Below are positions 9,659 through 21,053 of a DNA stretch of 64,000 nt, in pieces. The DNA is from Gloeophyllum trabeum ATCC 11539. Lineage: Eukaryota > Basidiomycota > Agaricomycetes > Gloeophyllales > Gloeophyllaceae. The translations under genes and the position numbers were made by a program. The notes beneath the pieces were generated by a model. That model was not told where the DNA came from, made no database searches, and worked only from the letters and a program-made list of their open reading frames with translations. Position 1 is the first letter of the stretch; the number at the start of each line of letters is the position of its first letter. The stretch is from positions 3,079,018 through 3,143,017 of the forward strand of contig NW_006920412.1 of assembly GCF_000344685.1 (NCBI RefSeq). Direction: 5' to 3'.

Positions 9659-11642
9659 TTACTCGACCTGCACGGTCCATTCCCAGTTTCCCTCGCTCAG
9701 GCGACTCGCAGTATCCTCGCGTAATATCTCATGTCTCTTTTGGACATACACCTACCATGCCCTTAATGTAGAGTCAACGGGAAGGGGTTGAAGTGACTCA
9801 CGGTCTTGTCAATCATTCTCTGACGCAAACTCTGGATCGACTCTGGATCAATTGGTTCCTCCAGCAACTGCGACAGATCTTCGACCCCCTTTTCGAGGTT
9901 TCTATGCGATGAGGTCAGCTGGTAATGGTAAAGAGAGCAATCGGAAAAGGACCGTTACGCTTGCAGGTCCTCAAACATTTGTTTCTTGTTCCCTGGTGCG
10001 AGAAAATGAGCCATCGCATAGGTCCACTTCAGTGTTCTGCGGCATTTCGTCAACTCGTCAACCGCGTCCTCCATAAATTTCGCCTTTGAAGGACGCATCA
10101 GTACCCTTGCACTGGCATACCCGACAGAGACCCACCTCAATCCATGAAAGGTTGCTAGCTTCCTGGACCTTGACTACTTTCTCCTTGGTCCTCTCCACTA
10201 GCTCTTGATCGAGATTGGCCGAGACCTCGTGATTGTTGAAACGGTCGAAATAAAATAGCCATTTTTCCAGGGACTTCTTTGCATCGGTCATGTTTTCATC
10301 AGGCTCTGGCTCTTTCCACGTGCTACATACGGCGTCGTTGTAGCCGTGAGTCTCCCATTTGCGCATGCATAACCAACAGAACTGGTAATTGCAGTGGCGG
10401 CAGAGCTACATCAGAGATTATTCACGAGTCAGGAAATCTTGCTCGCCATGGAGGATAAACTATGATACCATACGACTATCATCCGGTTAGCAGCGACAAG
10501 TGGATGTCTTCTAAACACTCACTTGCATCCGCCGGCCTTCTCTATGCTCTGCTGGCATTTAGGACAAGTACGGGTGTTAGCCTTGATCCATTGCGCAGTC
10601 CCAGCATCTTCCCTAGAGTTCTTCAGCCATATCTTCACCAGCTTGCATATCAGCGGTTTATGGTCCGAGTCCAAACCACAGCCAAAGCAGAACAGATGCT
10701 CCGCGCCGCAAGAGACGGTCGGTACAACGCTCGCCAGGATAGACTGGGTTACCCCTTGGCAATAGACGGTCTGTGTGCATGAAGGATGCGGACAAAAGCG
10801 TAGCGCAGGGTTTGCGGCAACGTATGACTCCTGCAATAGCTTTCGGTAACTGTCGTCATCAACGATGCATTAGTGTCAGGATGAAGAATAAACGTATCAC
10901 AGGCCCAACCGTTGGTAACAAGACGCATCGACTAATTGCGCTATGGATGGCTCGTCCACAACTGTCTTACAGCTGTCGCCCATGCATTTGATAGAGCATT
11001 GACCTTCTTCCTTGATCTTACTTTCGAGATACATATTCCAGCAGGTATTGCAGAACCTATGACCGCACCTGGTCTCGAAGGTATCATGACTGTCATACTC
11101 ATCGAAGCAAATGCCGCAGGAATATTTCGGGTCGTCCGCGGGTGCTTCCAAACGAGCACGCTTATTTGGGCGAAGGGTTGGACTCGCAGGTGGATCGTAG
11201 GGCTCTGCCACGGTCTTGAACATTTGCACGGCGTCCTCGACGTACTTCTCCAGCAAACGTTCTCTATTCCAGTGGAAGTGGCGGAGAAGGATCGAAATAA
11301 CGGGTTGCTTTCAACATTGTCAGCTAACAGAAGACTCTGTGCAGTCCTCAGACAATGTCTATGGAGTTGTACCTGACAAGGTATAATAGCAGCGAGTTCG
11401 CGTATGTCATCATCTATCATGTTCTGGAGCTCGTCCGGAGAAAGACTCCTGAAAGATATCCGAGTAGTGTGCTCTTTCTCCTTTCCTTTCGATGCATAGT
11501 CCACGTTACAGACGTGGTCTCCGCCCTGTAAATTCGATGATTAGAATGCAGCGGAAGAACCAGGCAGGCAGCGTACATCGTCGTCCAAGAAAGGATATTC
11601 GACGTCAGAGTCGTCGGCGGCGGCGTAGTCTGAATCAGACAT
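9659..11642 (-). CDS. RBR E3 ubiquitin ligase, Ariadne (HHARI/ARI1) type
   Basis: RING-between-RING ligase that in this family takes ubiquitin from an E2 onto a RING2 cysteine and often works with cullin-RING ligases. Nine exons fit in phase: 11577-11642, 11373-11525, 10910-11307, 10523-10849, 10469-10475, 10136-10405, 9959-10083, 9802-9901, 9659-9751 (512 residues). Order of features: acidic N-terminus (MSDSDY), UBA-like stretch (RHFHWNRERLLEKYVEDA), RING1 (CGICFDEY...CGHRFCNTCW), IBR (RFCPHPSCTQTVYC...CGAEHLFCFGC), RING2 (CPKCQQSIEKAGGC...LCRHCNYQFCWLC) and the Ariadne domain (SNLSWIEAKFMEDAVDEL, MFEDLQANLEKGVEDL, YVQKRHEILREDTA) ending WTVQVE. RING2 is completed by a 7-base microexon (10469-10475), which makes the sequence GGC-N-R-M, with Arg where HHARI has His next to the catalytic Cys. 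The family call is very strong; the microexon is a deduction. Confidence 0.93.
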
Positions 11643-12030
11643 AGGGACAACGGCAGAATGATAGCTTGCAAGGGGGGATGTACAGTTGTACAGCTTAGGT
11701 ACGACACGAGTTCGTTGAAATGGCAAAAGAGAAGAGACAAGGAGAAAAGTAATAAACGAAAGCACTCTGTGCAGCCACCGGCGACCGCCCACAAGCTCAG
11801 CCACCTTGCCACATCAGCTTCTTATCTACTCGGTAACTCAGCATGTAACCGTGCTGTGGCTGATCGTCAGGCACGAGCGCCATTAGGACTGGATTCTTGA
11901 GAGAATTCGTCTGAACAGTCGTCCATTCCCCCAACCGCCAATTCAGGCGCATCGAAAATAAATCGAGTAAATATCCCCAAGTCTCAATCATCACGACCAC
12001 GAACCATCCACCCGGGCCAACAACGAAGCG
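11643..12030. other. Intergenic, RBR promoter side
   Basis: Roughly 390 bases between the RBR start codon and the stop of the transcription-factor gene. They should hold the RBR promoter. I see no further coding exon. Confidence 0.5.
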
Positions 12031-14166
12031 CTATAAGGGATAGTAAGGGACAGTAACATCTGAGACGCCCGTGGAAAGATAACAATACAGAGTTTTCTTG
12101 CCCACCATTCGCGCCCATTCCTCGTCCAAAGAGTTAGCATAGCCCTCTGCAAGAGAACACTGAGTGATATTCACTTTCTCGAGGAAGAAGTGATCGGCAC
12201 GTACGTACCAGCAACCGGAAATAGCACGCCCAGACGTCTCAAAGCAATTACGAGAACGTTGAGAGCTTCGCGATACCCGTAACCGCAAGGCGCAGGGCTG
12301 TTTTCAGGCAGTAGGTCGATCAATAACCGGGCGGCTATAGTCAGGCACGCCTGCAACGAGAAAGCCTTTTAGCAAGGACGCTTCACCAAATAAGTGCATG
12401 ACGTACGCTGACAATCGGGTCCACTTGGTTGCAGTTATTCTCCGTGACGAGGGTTACCATTGATGCCATAGAAAACGCTGCCCCCAGGCATCGATCATGG
12501 CGTTGCCCCGGAACATTCTTATATAGATTTATGCGTATGGCATTAGCCAGCGCCAGGACCGGGAAGACCTCCATGCTGGGTAGAGTCCCGTGAGACGTAG
12601 GCGGAAGGTAAGCCAGTGCCTCATCGAGCTCTTGCTCCATGGCATAAAGCAGCGTCGGCGACGATGCTATCGTGTCTGTGGTGACTGTAAGACAGCGAAG
12701 GTCCCTAGAATGAAAACGTCATACGTGAGGCAACGAGAAACGACCGATGAAAGAGAGCGGTGACTTTCGCCCGCAAGAACAGACCATTTAAAGTCGGTAT
12801 CGACCAAGCGTCCGCTGCGGGACAGGCTAGCTCGCTGCCTTGTCGCGAGTCAGGGATAGGCTAAACTCGGAATTTTATAAGCGACCTGCTGCGAGGATGC
12901 GATGCAAGGGAGAAGATGTACGGGTATGAGGGCAGCCACGATGGGCTTCTCCATTTCGTTGGCTTCTATGGCATGCATACAAAGCGGTGAAACCCCAAGC
13001 AGAGCAGACAGCGTGTAGCATAGCACGAAAGATTGCCAGAAAGCGGCCAGGCATTCGACTAGATGTATATCGCCAGCCGCGACGCCGGGAATTCCTTGGT
13101 TTGGGTCTGTTGTACGGGAGATGCCCCGCAGATGCGCTCCGAGATGGGCCACCAAAGCAGCTGCCTGCGCTGCATGCTTATAAGCATCCAACAGCTGGCT
13201 ATGAATATAAAAATACAGTGACATCAGACAAGACGCCTGGATGATGCACAACATTTCTTCCGGTGAGTCCAAGCCCGTTTCCAAGAAATGAAGTGTCCTT
13301 GTGAGAAGGAGGGGTTTCAAGTCCCTGAGCGAGGGGGATTGCGCGAAATGACATCCCCAAAGATACACGGCACTGATCAACGCGGGGTGTGCTTTCGTCT
13401 CAGGCCCAGGACCCAGAGATGACTTGAACCTGGGCAGGTTGACATGCAGGCCAAGTTGCTGGTGATGTGACAGAAATATATCTAAACTGTTGCATGGGTC
13501 GGTCGAGTACAAGGTAACTGAGGTAAAATGGGCCTCACAGAGTGTACCCGGTCTCCCAAGGTATTGCGTCCCCGCCTATACCAGCCGGCGCTTCGCTGAT
13601 ATTCGAAGGAGATAACCAGGTTGGCATGCTGGAGACAGATGGATCGCGGGAAAGCCATGTCTCATCTAGACTCGGAAGAGCAGAAGACGGCTGTGGCGCC
13701 CGTGCCGAGCCGTCGGGATCCAGAGACGAGGAGGATGCGACCATGGAAGGGTCCGCGAGGATTGATTGGGATGGCCCCGGTATCTCCTCGGCGCGTGCTC
13801 GAGCGGGACCCTGAGGTTCCAGCTCCTTCAGCCGCTCCTCGAGAGCGGCCACTTTCTCCCTCAGAGCCTGCGTTCGGGATTTCTTCTTGGTATCCTCGTA
13901 CTCGCAGCCGCGGGATCGGACCGACTTTGCACATTGTCCGCAGGAGGGCCGCGCACCATCACATTTCTGAGCGGTCCGCGTCGATCAGCACGCGCTTTGA
14001 TATCAAGTCAAGTCTAACTGCACACCATTTTCTTCTTCCTGATACGATGGAGCCATGGTTAAAGTGCTCAAAGCGCCGCGATAGGCGCTGATACTCACCT
14101 GCATGGTAGACAAGCTGTCCCTCTCTGCAAGCTGCTGGATGCCTTGGCTGCCGAAGACCGACCCAT
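12031..14166 (-). CDS. Zn2Cys6 fungal transcription factor
   Basis: DNA-binding regulator of the Gal4-like class; target genes unknown. The zinc cluster is spread over three exons. Exon 14099-14166 starts MGRSSAAKA and ends at CLPC-R. A 13-base exon (14026-14038) adds KKKM. Exon 13539-13966 continues KCDGARPSCGQC...SRGCEY. Joined, this gives the six-cysteine pattern C-x2-C-x6-C-x6-C-x2-C-x8-C. A coiled coil follows (LREKVAALEERLKELE). The rest is the fungal-specific regulatory domain, seen as DIFLSHHQQLGLHVNLPRF, a Trp-Gly-Cys-His run and FLRAKVTALFHR. Further exons by phase are 12886-13486, 12745-12830, 12407-12704, 12209-12350 and 12031-12146 (total 583 residues). The intron at 12705-12744 is only 40 bases and is the least certain join. 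Its neighbours give no hint of a gene cluster it might control. Confidence 0.85.
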
Positions 14167-15243
14167 GGAGTGACGCTTCCAAGTAAACAACGGGCTCTAC
14201 ACTGCAACGCCACTCTATATAGCGGTGCACGCGTACGTTCAGGATCAATGAAACCTGATCAACTATGCCGGTGGTAGATCAGTTAGCTCCTTATCCTCAA
14301 CTAACCTCGTACCTATCTTTAGGTTCGCTTCCGCGGGGTAGGCTATCCTCCAATAGGCAGGTGCACCACGAAAGGAACGCGAAGCTGTACAAGCAACGTG
14401 TTCTTTGCTAAATGTACCGAGACCAGAGTTTACATCAACGTCTTCCGATAACAAGGAATGTTGACTATTGGTTGTAGAGAAAGAGAAGAGGAACAAAGGA
14501 TACGTACATATTGTCGTAAACATCCTGAAAGCCTCAGACTGTGTTGATTCGAGTCGACTGAACTGAACCGAGGGTTCAGCAGCTGAGCCCATGCTTGCTT
14601 CCTTCATTTGAAATTTTAGACGCTGCGGAAGTACGATACCATCTTCTCCTCGCCCAATCTGGTGGCTGGCGCAGGGTACTGCGACCCATTAGCGCGAGTG
14701 TCAGGGCATTCTGCTTGATCATCCGGAGCACACCTCCTCGTTTCCATCTTGAAATTTGGAGCTCATCAGCAAAAATGCGCAATGGGGAAATGTCAAGGAG
14801 CGCTCACCACCACATCGGCCGCCGGCACAGAAGGTATTTTGGAGAAGGCAGCAAACCGGTGCGGCGGTTATTTGAGGTTGCAACTATACGCAAATATCGC
14901 TATCCCCGCTAGAAGGTTAATCCATATTGCCATCATATGCTGTGCTGAAAACAAAGTAACGTCAGCAGTCAACTCAGCAAATGCAATAGACTCCTTACTT
15001 CTCGGACCTGAGAGCGAAGAGAGGGACTTGCGTTTCCATCGAAGCAGAGATGAAGCAGGTACATGCTGGAAACACACCTCGGTAGACACATGGAACACAG
15101 GGCAAGACCATGCGCCCTGACACCGATATCCAACGTATTTACCTCGTCCTACATACCTTCCACGTCCCTCACCACTCACAAAACGCCAGGTATACCAAGA
15201 TCTTACGTTATATAATATAGGCAAGTATATCTGCGTATACACT
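14167..15243. other. Unassigned stretch between the transcription factor and ADK1
   Basis: About 1.1 kb. The minus strand has open pieces, one with a hydrophobic run (MMAIWINLLAGIAIFAYSC, near 14880-14940) and one with FRMFTTICTYPLFLFSF (near 14480-14530). I could not connect these into a believable gene or recognise a family. It may be a decayed gene or a lineage-specific membrane protein. Confidence 0.3.
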
Positions 15244-16207
<964 letters not shown>

Positions 16208-16281
16208 GACCGTAACGACTCAATGAAGGAAGCGCGGTGGATGGGGGTTGCGGGAGAGAGGCTGGCGGGTGCGCTGGCGAT

Positions 16282-16397
16282 AGTGCTGCTCAATTCTTAT
16301 TTCGTTCGTCCGTTCGTCTGTTCGTTCGATTGAGCGCGTCCAAAAGAGTGAGGAAGCAATGATGGCCGGCGATCCGGGACCACGGTCATGTGATGTG
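16282..16397. repeat. Left arm of a perfect 116-bp inverted repeat
   Basis: These 116 bases are the exact reverse complement of 17710-17825; I compared them base by base. The arm begins 75 bases upstream of the ADK1 start codon. A GAT triplet lies just outside each arm (16279-16281 and 17826-17828), which could be a 3-bp target duplication or chance. Confidence 0.9.
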
Positions 16398-16597
16398 TTC
16401 TCCGTTGGTGGCCGGCACATTTATTTCCTGAGGCTTTTTCGAGATATATGCACAAGCATGATAAGAGCCCCAATTGGGTCAATACTCAGCCTGGGCACCC
16501 GGTCCATACATCTCAGAATTGCTATGAGGAGAATAATGTGGCATGTAATCTACGTCGACGGATTTCGTCCACATAACTAGCCACGGAAATTCTCGAT
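16397..16597. repeat. 201-bp direct repeat, left copy, abutting the gap
   Basis: Identical to 17489-17689. The two copies are exactly the sequences at the two sides of the run of N. Confidence 0.95.
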
Positions 16598-17488
16598 NNN
16601 NNNNNNNNNNNNNNNNNNNNNNNNNNNNNNNNNNNNNNNNNNNNNNNNNNNNNNNNNNNNNNNNNNNNNNNNNNNNNNNNNNNNNNNNNNNNNNNNNNNN
16701 NNNNNNNNNNNNNNNNNNNNNNNNNNNNNNNNNNNNNNNNNNNNNNNNNNNNNNNNNNNNNNNNNNNNNNNNNNNNNNNNNNNNNNNNNNNNNNNNNNNN
16801 NNNNNNNNNNNNNNNNNNNNNNNNNNNNNNNNNNNNNNNNNNNNNNNNNNNNNNNNNNNNNNNNNNNNNNNNNNNNNNNNNNNNNNNNNNNNNNNNNNNN
16901 NNNNNNNNNNNNNNNNNNNNNNNNNNNNNNNNNNNNNNNNNNNNNNNNNNNNNNNNNNNNNNNNNNNNNNNNNNNNNNNNNNNNNNNNNNNNNNNNNNNN
17001 NNNNNNNNNNNNNNNNNNNNNNNNNNNNNNNNNNNNNNNNNNNNNNNNNNNNNNNNNNNNNNNNNNNNNNNNNNNNNNNNNNNNNNNNNNNNNNNNNNNN
17101 NNNNNNNNNNNNNNNNNNNNNNNNNNNNNNNNNNNNNNNNNNNNNNNNNNNNNNNNNNNNNNNNNNNNNNNNNNNNNNNNNNNNNNNNNNNNNNNNNNNN
17201 NNNNNNNNNNNNNNNNNNNNNNNNNNNNNNNNNNNNNNNNNNNNNNNNNNNNNNNNNNNNNNNNNNNNNNNNNNNNNNNNNNNNNNNNNNNNNNNNNNNN
17301 NNNNNNNNNNNNNNNNNNNNNNNNNNNNNNNNNNNNNNNNNNNNNNNNNNNNNNNNNNNNNNNNNNNNNNNNNNNNNNNNNNNNNNNNNNNNNNNNNNNN
17401 NNNNNNNNNNNNNNNNNNNNNNNNNNNNNNNNNNNNNNNNNNNNNNNNNNNNNNNNNNNNNNNNNNNNNNNNNNNNNNNNNNNNNNNN
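16598..17488. other. Assembly gap, 891 N
   Basis: A run of 891 undetermined bases. The same 201 bases stand on both sides, so the two contigs probably overlap and the gap is likely artificial. Confidence 0.95.
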
Positions 17489-17689
17489 GTTCTCCGTTGG
17501 TGGCCGGCACATTTATTTCCTGAGGCTTTTTCGAGATATATGCACAAGCATGATAAGAGCCCCAATTGGGTCAATACTCAGCCTGGGCACCCGGTCCATA
17601 CATCTCAGAATTGCTATGAGGAGAATAATGTGGCATGTAATCTACGTCGACGGATTTCGTCCACATAACTAGCCACGGAAATTCTCGAT
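17489..17689. repeat. 201-bp direct repeat, right copy, abutting the gap
   Basis: Identical to 16397-16597, starting at the first base after the N run. Confidence 0.95.
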
Positions 17690-17709
17690 GCCTTGCCGCG
17701 ACCGGTGAG

Positions 17710-17825
17710 CACATCACATGACCGTGGTCCCGGATCGCCGGCCATCATTGCTTCCTCACTCTTTTGGACGCGCTCAATCGAACGAACAGACGAACGGACG
17801 AACGAAATAAGAATTGAGCAGCACT
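17710..17825. repeat. Right arm of the perfect 116-bp inverted repeat
   Basis: Exact reverse complement of 16282-16397. Once the gap is closed, the two arms would stand about 220 bases apart. Confidence 0.9.
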
Positions 17826-18223
17826 GATGTCTCCCGAGGCCTGGGAGAAATTCAGACGGAGTTTGTGTGGCTGCAGCGATTGATGCGCTGACGCCGTCGG
17901 ACGTGATGACGGGCCAGGGAACGCAACTGCTGTCAAACAAAACCGGTTTGACCCTCGAGGATTTACTGCTGCTCGCTTTTATAGCACCTCCGCTGCTGTG
18001 GGTCGCGTACTGTAGACGCGTCCTCGCTGAGTCCGGCGTCCGTCCAAGTCCGTACCCGCGCGCATCGGGGTTCCGCAATACACCGTGCGGTTTATGAGTG
18101 CGGTTTATGACGTGTGATTCATCTTAGTTACGCTCAGGCTCTTGCTCTGCAAAGCTTTCGGATGTTTTGAGGTCGAAATTGAGCAAGCAGGTATAAATAT
18201 TCCCCAAACATCAATACATCTAT
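17826..18223. other. Intergenic, WBP1 3' flank
   Basis: About 400 bases between the repeat and the stop codon of the WBP1 gene. There is one short open frame with a hydrophobic run (LEDLLLLAFIAPPLLWVAYC) but no family match or gene structure, so it is not called. Confidence 0.4.
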
Positions 18224-19826
18224 CTACTCCGTCGCCTTCGCCGTCTTCTTTTTCTTCAAATCCCGGTCGTCGCCCGCCAGCCACAGCGCGGAGAACAGCA
18301 CGAACCCAGCGCTCGTGCTGATAGCTCCGATATAATACGGCCACGCAGCGCTGAGGAACCGAGGGTACTCGTCGTGCCGGGGCGGGACGACGGGGACGGT
18401 AGTCGAGCTGTGCAGGTGTGTCCAGCTAAGGACGCAATATTTACGTTAGTACGAATTGTTCTGAAAGGGAGGACACAAATACGCACCCCTTGCGCTTGTA
18501 GTTGACGACGAACTTGAACACGCCGTGGCGGTCCGGCACGCGGAACTCGACCGAGTACGTGCCGGGTGACCCTGGAACGGGCGGCAGCGCCGTCCGGATG
18601 TGCGGGTCGAGCATCGTGAACTCGAGCTGCATGTCCTGAATGCCCGAGTACGGCTCCCATGCGTTCAGCTTCGGGTTATACTTTGAGATGTGCGTAGTGT
18701 AAACCTGACTGCAGTTTTAACAAGAACCAAGTCACGACATCATGGAGGTAGACTTACGACGCGGTCGTTGGTGGTGTACTGGTCCCGCGGTGTCGTCTCA
18801 TTTACTCTGTGGTGCATCAAACTGTCAACGCGCAGGACGAGTGATTCCTGGAATGTCCATGCCGCGACATCCCGCGCGAACTGGGCGTTCCCCGCTTCGA
18901 CACCTCTGTGCACGGGGATGAGTAAAGGCGTTTGTATCAATGCCTTCTACGTACTTTGTCACTTCCTTCTTCGCGAACTCGTCGCTGAACAACTCGACTC
19001 CACCGACGAAGAGCGCGCGGCCGCCATCGATGGTCTGGAAGCCCGTGACGACGCTCATATCCTTACCAGCCCAGAGTCCCTCGCCGCCCTTCTCCGCCGC
19101 CTCCACCAGCGCATCGGCGCCAGAGTCTTCCGTCGTATCTGCCGCGAAGCTCTCAGGCGGGGCATTCAGGAAAGGAACGAGTAGCGGGTTGTTGCCGAGC
19201 GCGAAGGACACGCCGGAGTACCATACGGGCGAGAGGCCAGATGTGAGGGCGGCGTGGTCAGATGGAACTTCGATGGGGATGACGGTGGCGGGCGTGTCAC
19301 GCTCAGGGAAGTGGGAGATGAGGGGCGTGCCCGGGGGAGGAAGGATCAAGGAGAACTCGTAGGCGAGGGATGTGAGGGGCGTCTGTTTCGAGCCCAGCGC
19401 GAAGATGACGTTGGTATTTTTGGAGAGGAGGTCGACTAAGGACTGGGGGGTGATATCCTTCGCATACGCTAGTGCACTGTTAGCTCCTGAACGGACTGTA
19501 CGAGATACGGGAACTCACTTTTGGTCTCCGGAGTGAAAAGAATGACGTGGGCAAAGGACGCAACGTCGTCCTGCATGATGGCGGGCGCGACGTCCTTCGG
19601 GGCACGGAACGTAAGTTCATAGCCCTGCTCTGGGCACCGCTCAGTGATAACCACATATCCCACTCGTGTTACACGCACCCTCCAGCCCCTTGAAGAATAT
19701 CGAGAAGTTGTCCTTCGAAAGACTTGGATCGAGGATGACCAAGACCGAGTCGCCGGTGCTAGACCGTGCGTACGACCCAATAGCCAGACAAAATGTCAGC
19801 AGCAAGAGCTGACATATCCTGAACAT
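18224..19826 (-). CDS. WBP1: Oligosaccharyltransferase subunit WBP1 (OST48)
   Basis: ER membrane subunit of the oligosaccharyltransferase complex, which moves the dolichol-linked glycan onto Asn of nascent proteins. The start at 19826 gives a signal peptide (MFRICQLLLLTFCLAIG). Then come DSVLVILDPSLSKDNFSIFF and, after a 49-base intron, QGYELTFRAPKD, the usual start of the OST48 domain. Later landmarks are NTNVIFALGSKQTPL, the DHAALTSGLSPVWYSGVSF region, VTGFQTIDGGRALFVGGVE, EAGNAQFARDVAAWTFQE and VNYKRKGWTHLH. The protein ends with one membrane helix (YYIGAISTSAGFVLFSALW) and a Lys-rich cytosolic tail (DLKKKKTAKATE) carrying an ER-retention type signal. About six exons are needed. The stop is TAG at 18224-18226. 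The family call is secure. Confidence 0.96.
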
Positions 19827-21053
19827 ATCTGCTCGTCGAACGAGCGGTATGAGTGTACTGAAGAAGTGCTGCGGTAGGGACTTCACACTGGACACGTCAA
19901 GCGCGTCTTGGTCTATTTTTAGCACCCGTGCGGGGGAACTAAATATACAGCTGCAACTGCAGCGGGAAAGACACTGGATTATTGTCTATCATGAATTGCA
20001 GCCATGTTAAGAAGAGCGGTTCGGTGGATAGCGTAAGCGAAGTAAGGCTCAGATGTACGACTACATAGGGAATGCGCAGAAACAATAACGTCAGGACTTC
20101 GTAGATGCGAACCCGATTCTGCTTTCAACTCCTGGATTTTATATCCCGCCAGGTTGCTTGAAGTTGGAGGGTGATATCGATATTGTTCTTATTACTGGCA
20201 GTCAGCAATTGCGTCCGGTTCAGTGTACCCATCAGCGTTGGGCCATCTACGAGGGACCCGCTGACGGTCAGATTACTGCCAGATGCCATCCGTGGAAAGG
20301 GTTAAAGCTCATGCAGCGCGCTCGCAATTATACAGAGCCATATTGGGGACTCCGCAGTGTCCGCACTGCAACATGTAGCACGGTACGGCAGTCTCTTCGA
20401 AGTCAACTTCCGCCTGGACCTGCCATCGGCCGAGGTAGGAGAAGATCTAGAGAGTACCTTCAGAAGCTGACTGGACTCGGAATCAGAGATTGACTTCGGT
20501 ATATGCAGGTGTACTTACGCTGGTAACGAGTGCTAGGCCGTTAAGATATGAGCAGAAGAAACATGCGTACCTGCTCATTGAGACTCAACCATATGAGCAC
20601 TCACAAAGCGGCCGAACTAGAGTCTTCCCGAATTGTTGATTTTATCCAGAGTACAGCTTTTTTTCTCATTTTACGATCAAATGGACACCTCGAACAGAGA
20701 AATCAAAACTCACCTGCAGGCCAATTCAGCATAAACTGCAGTTGCGCGGGCGTATGTATGTCATGGTCGTTTAATGCTGAACCATCCAAAATCATGCACG
20801 CTCCTTCAAAAGTGCACTAAAAAAGTTGGCATGGGGGTTGTTTGTGCGACTGCATGAAAACCTCCAGCGTATTCGCGACATACCTCGCAAATAGAAAGAG
20901 GCTTGCCATTTTCAGCCGTCTGATCCAGTGCAGCGGCCGGCCGGACTAACTCGGCCGGGTATAGGCCGAAGGGTAGCGCACCATCGTCTGCGCCGTCGAC
21001 AGCGCCCAATATCGTACCTTATACCCTCGGCCCAAGCCTTTCCGTCGTCCACA
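19827..21053. other. Divergent intergenic region between WBP1 and VPH1
   Basis: About 1.2 kb between two divergent starts. I see no recognisable gene in it. The last 150 bases before the VPH1 start are GC-rich and presumably hold its promoter. Confidence 0.5.

Noticed and set aside
9919..9960. GC-AG intron in the RBR gene joining at 9918
   Set aside because: A normal 57-base GT-AG intron (9902-9958) with a CTGAC branch site gives the better Ariadne match.
14263..15230. Possible cytochrome P450 N-terminus (hydrophobic run plus an LLPSP motif)
   Set aside because: No heme-binding or helix motifs nearby and the pieces do not join in phase.
16479..17574. Open frames of more than 300 codons running across the gap
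   Set aside because: They consist almost entirely of undetermined bases; only the flanks are real sequence.
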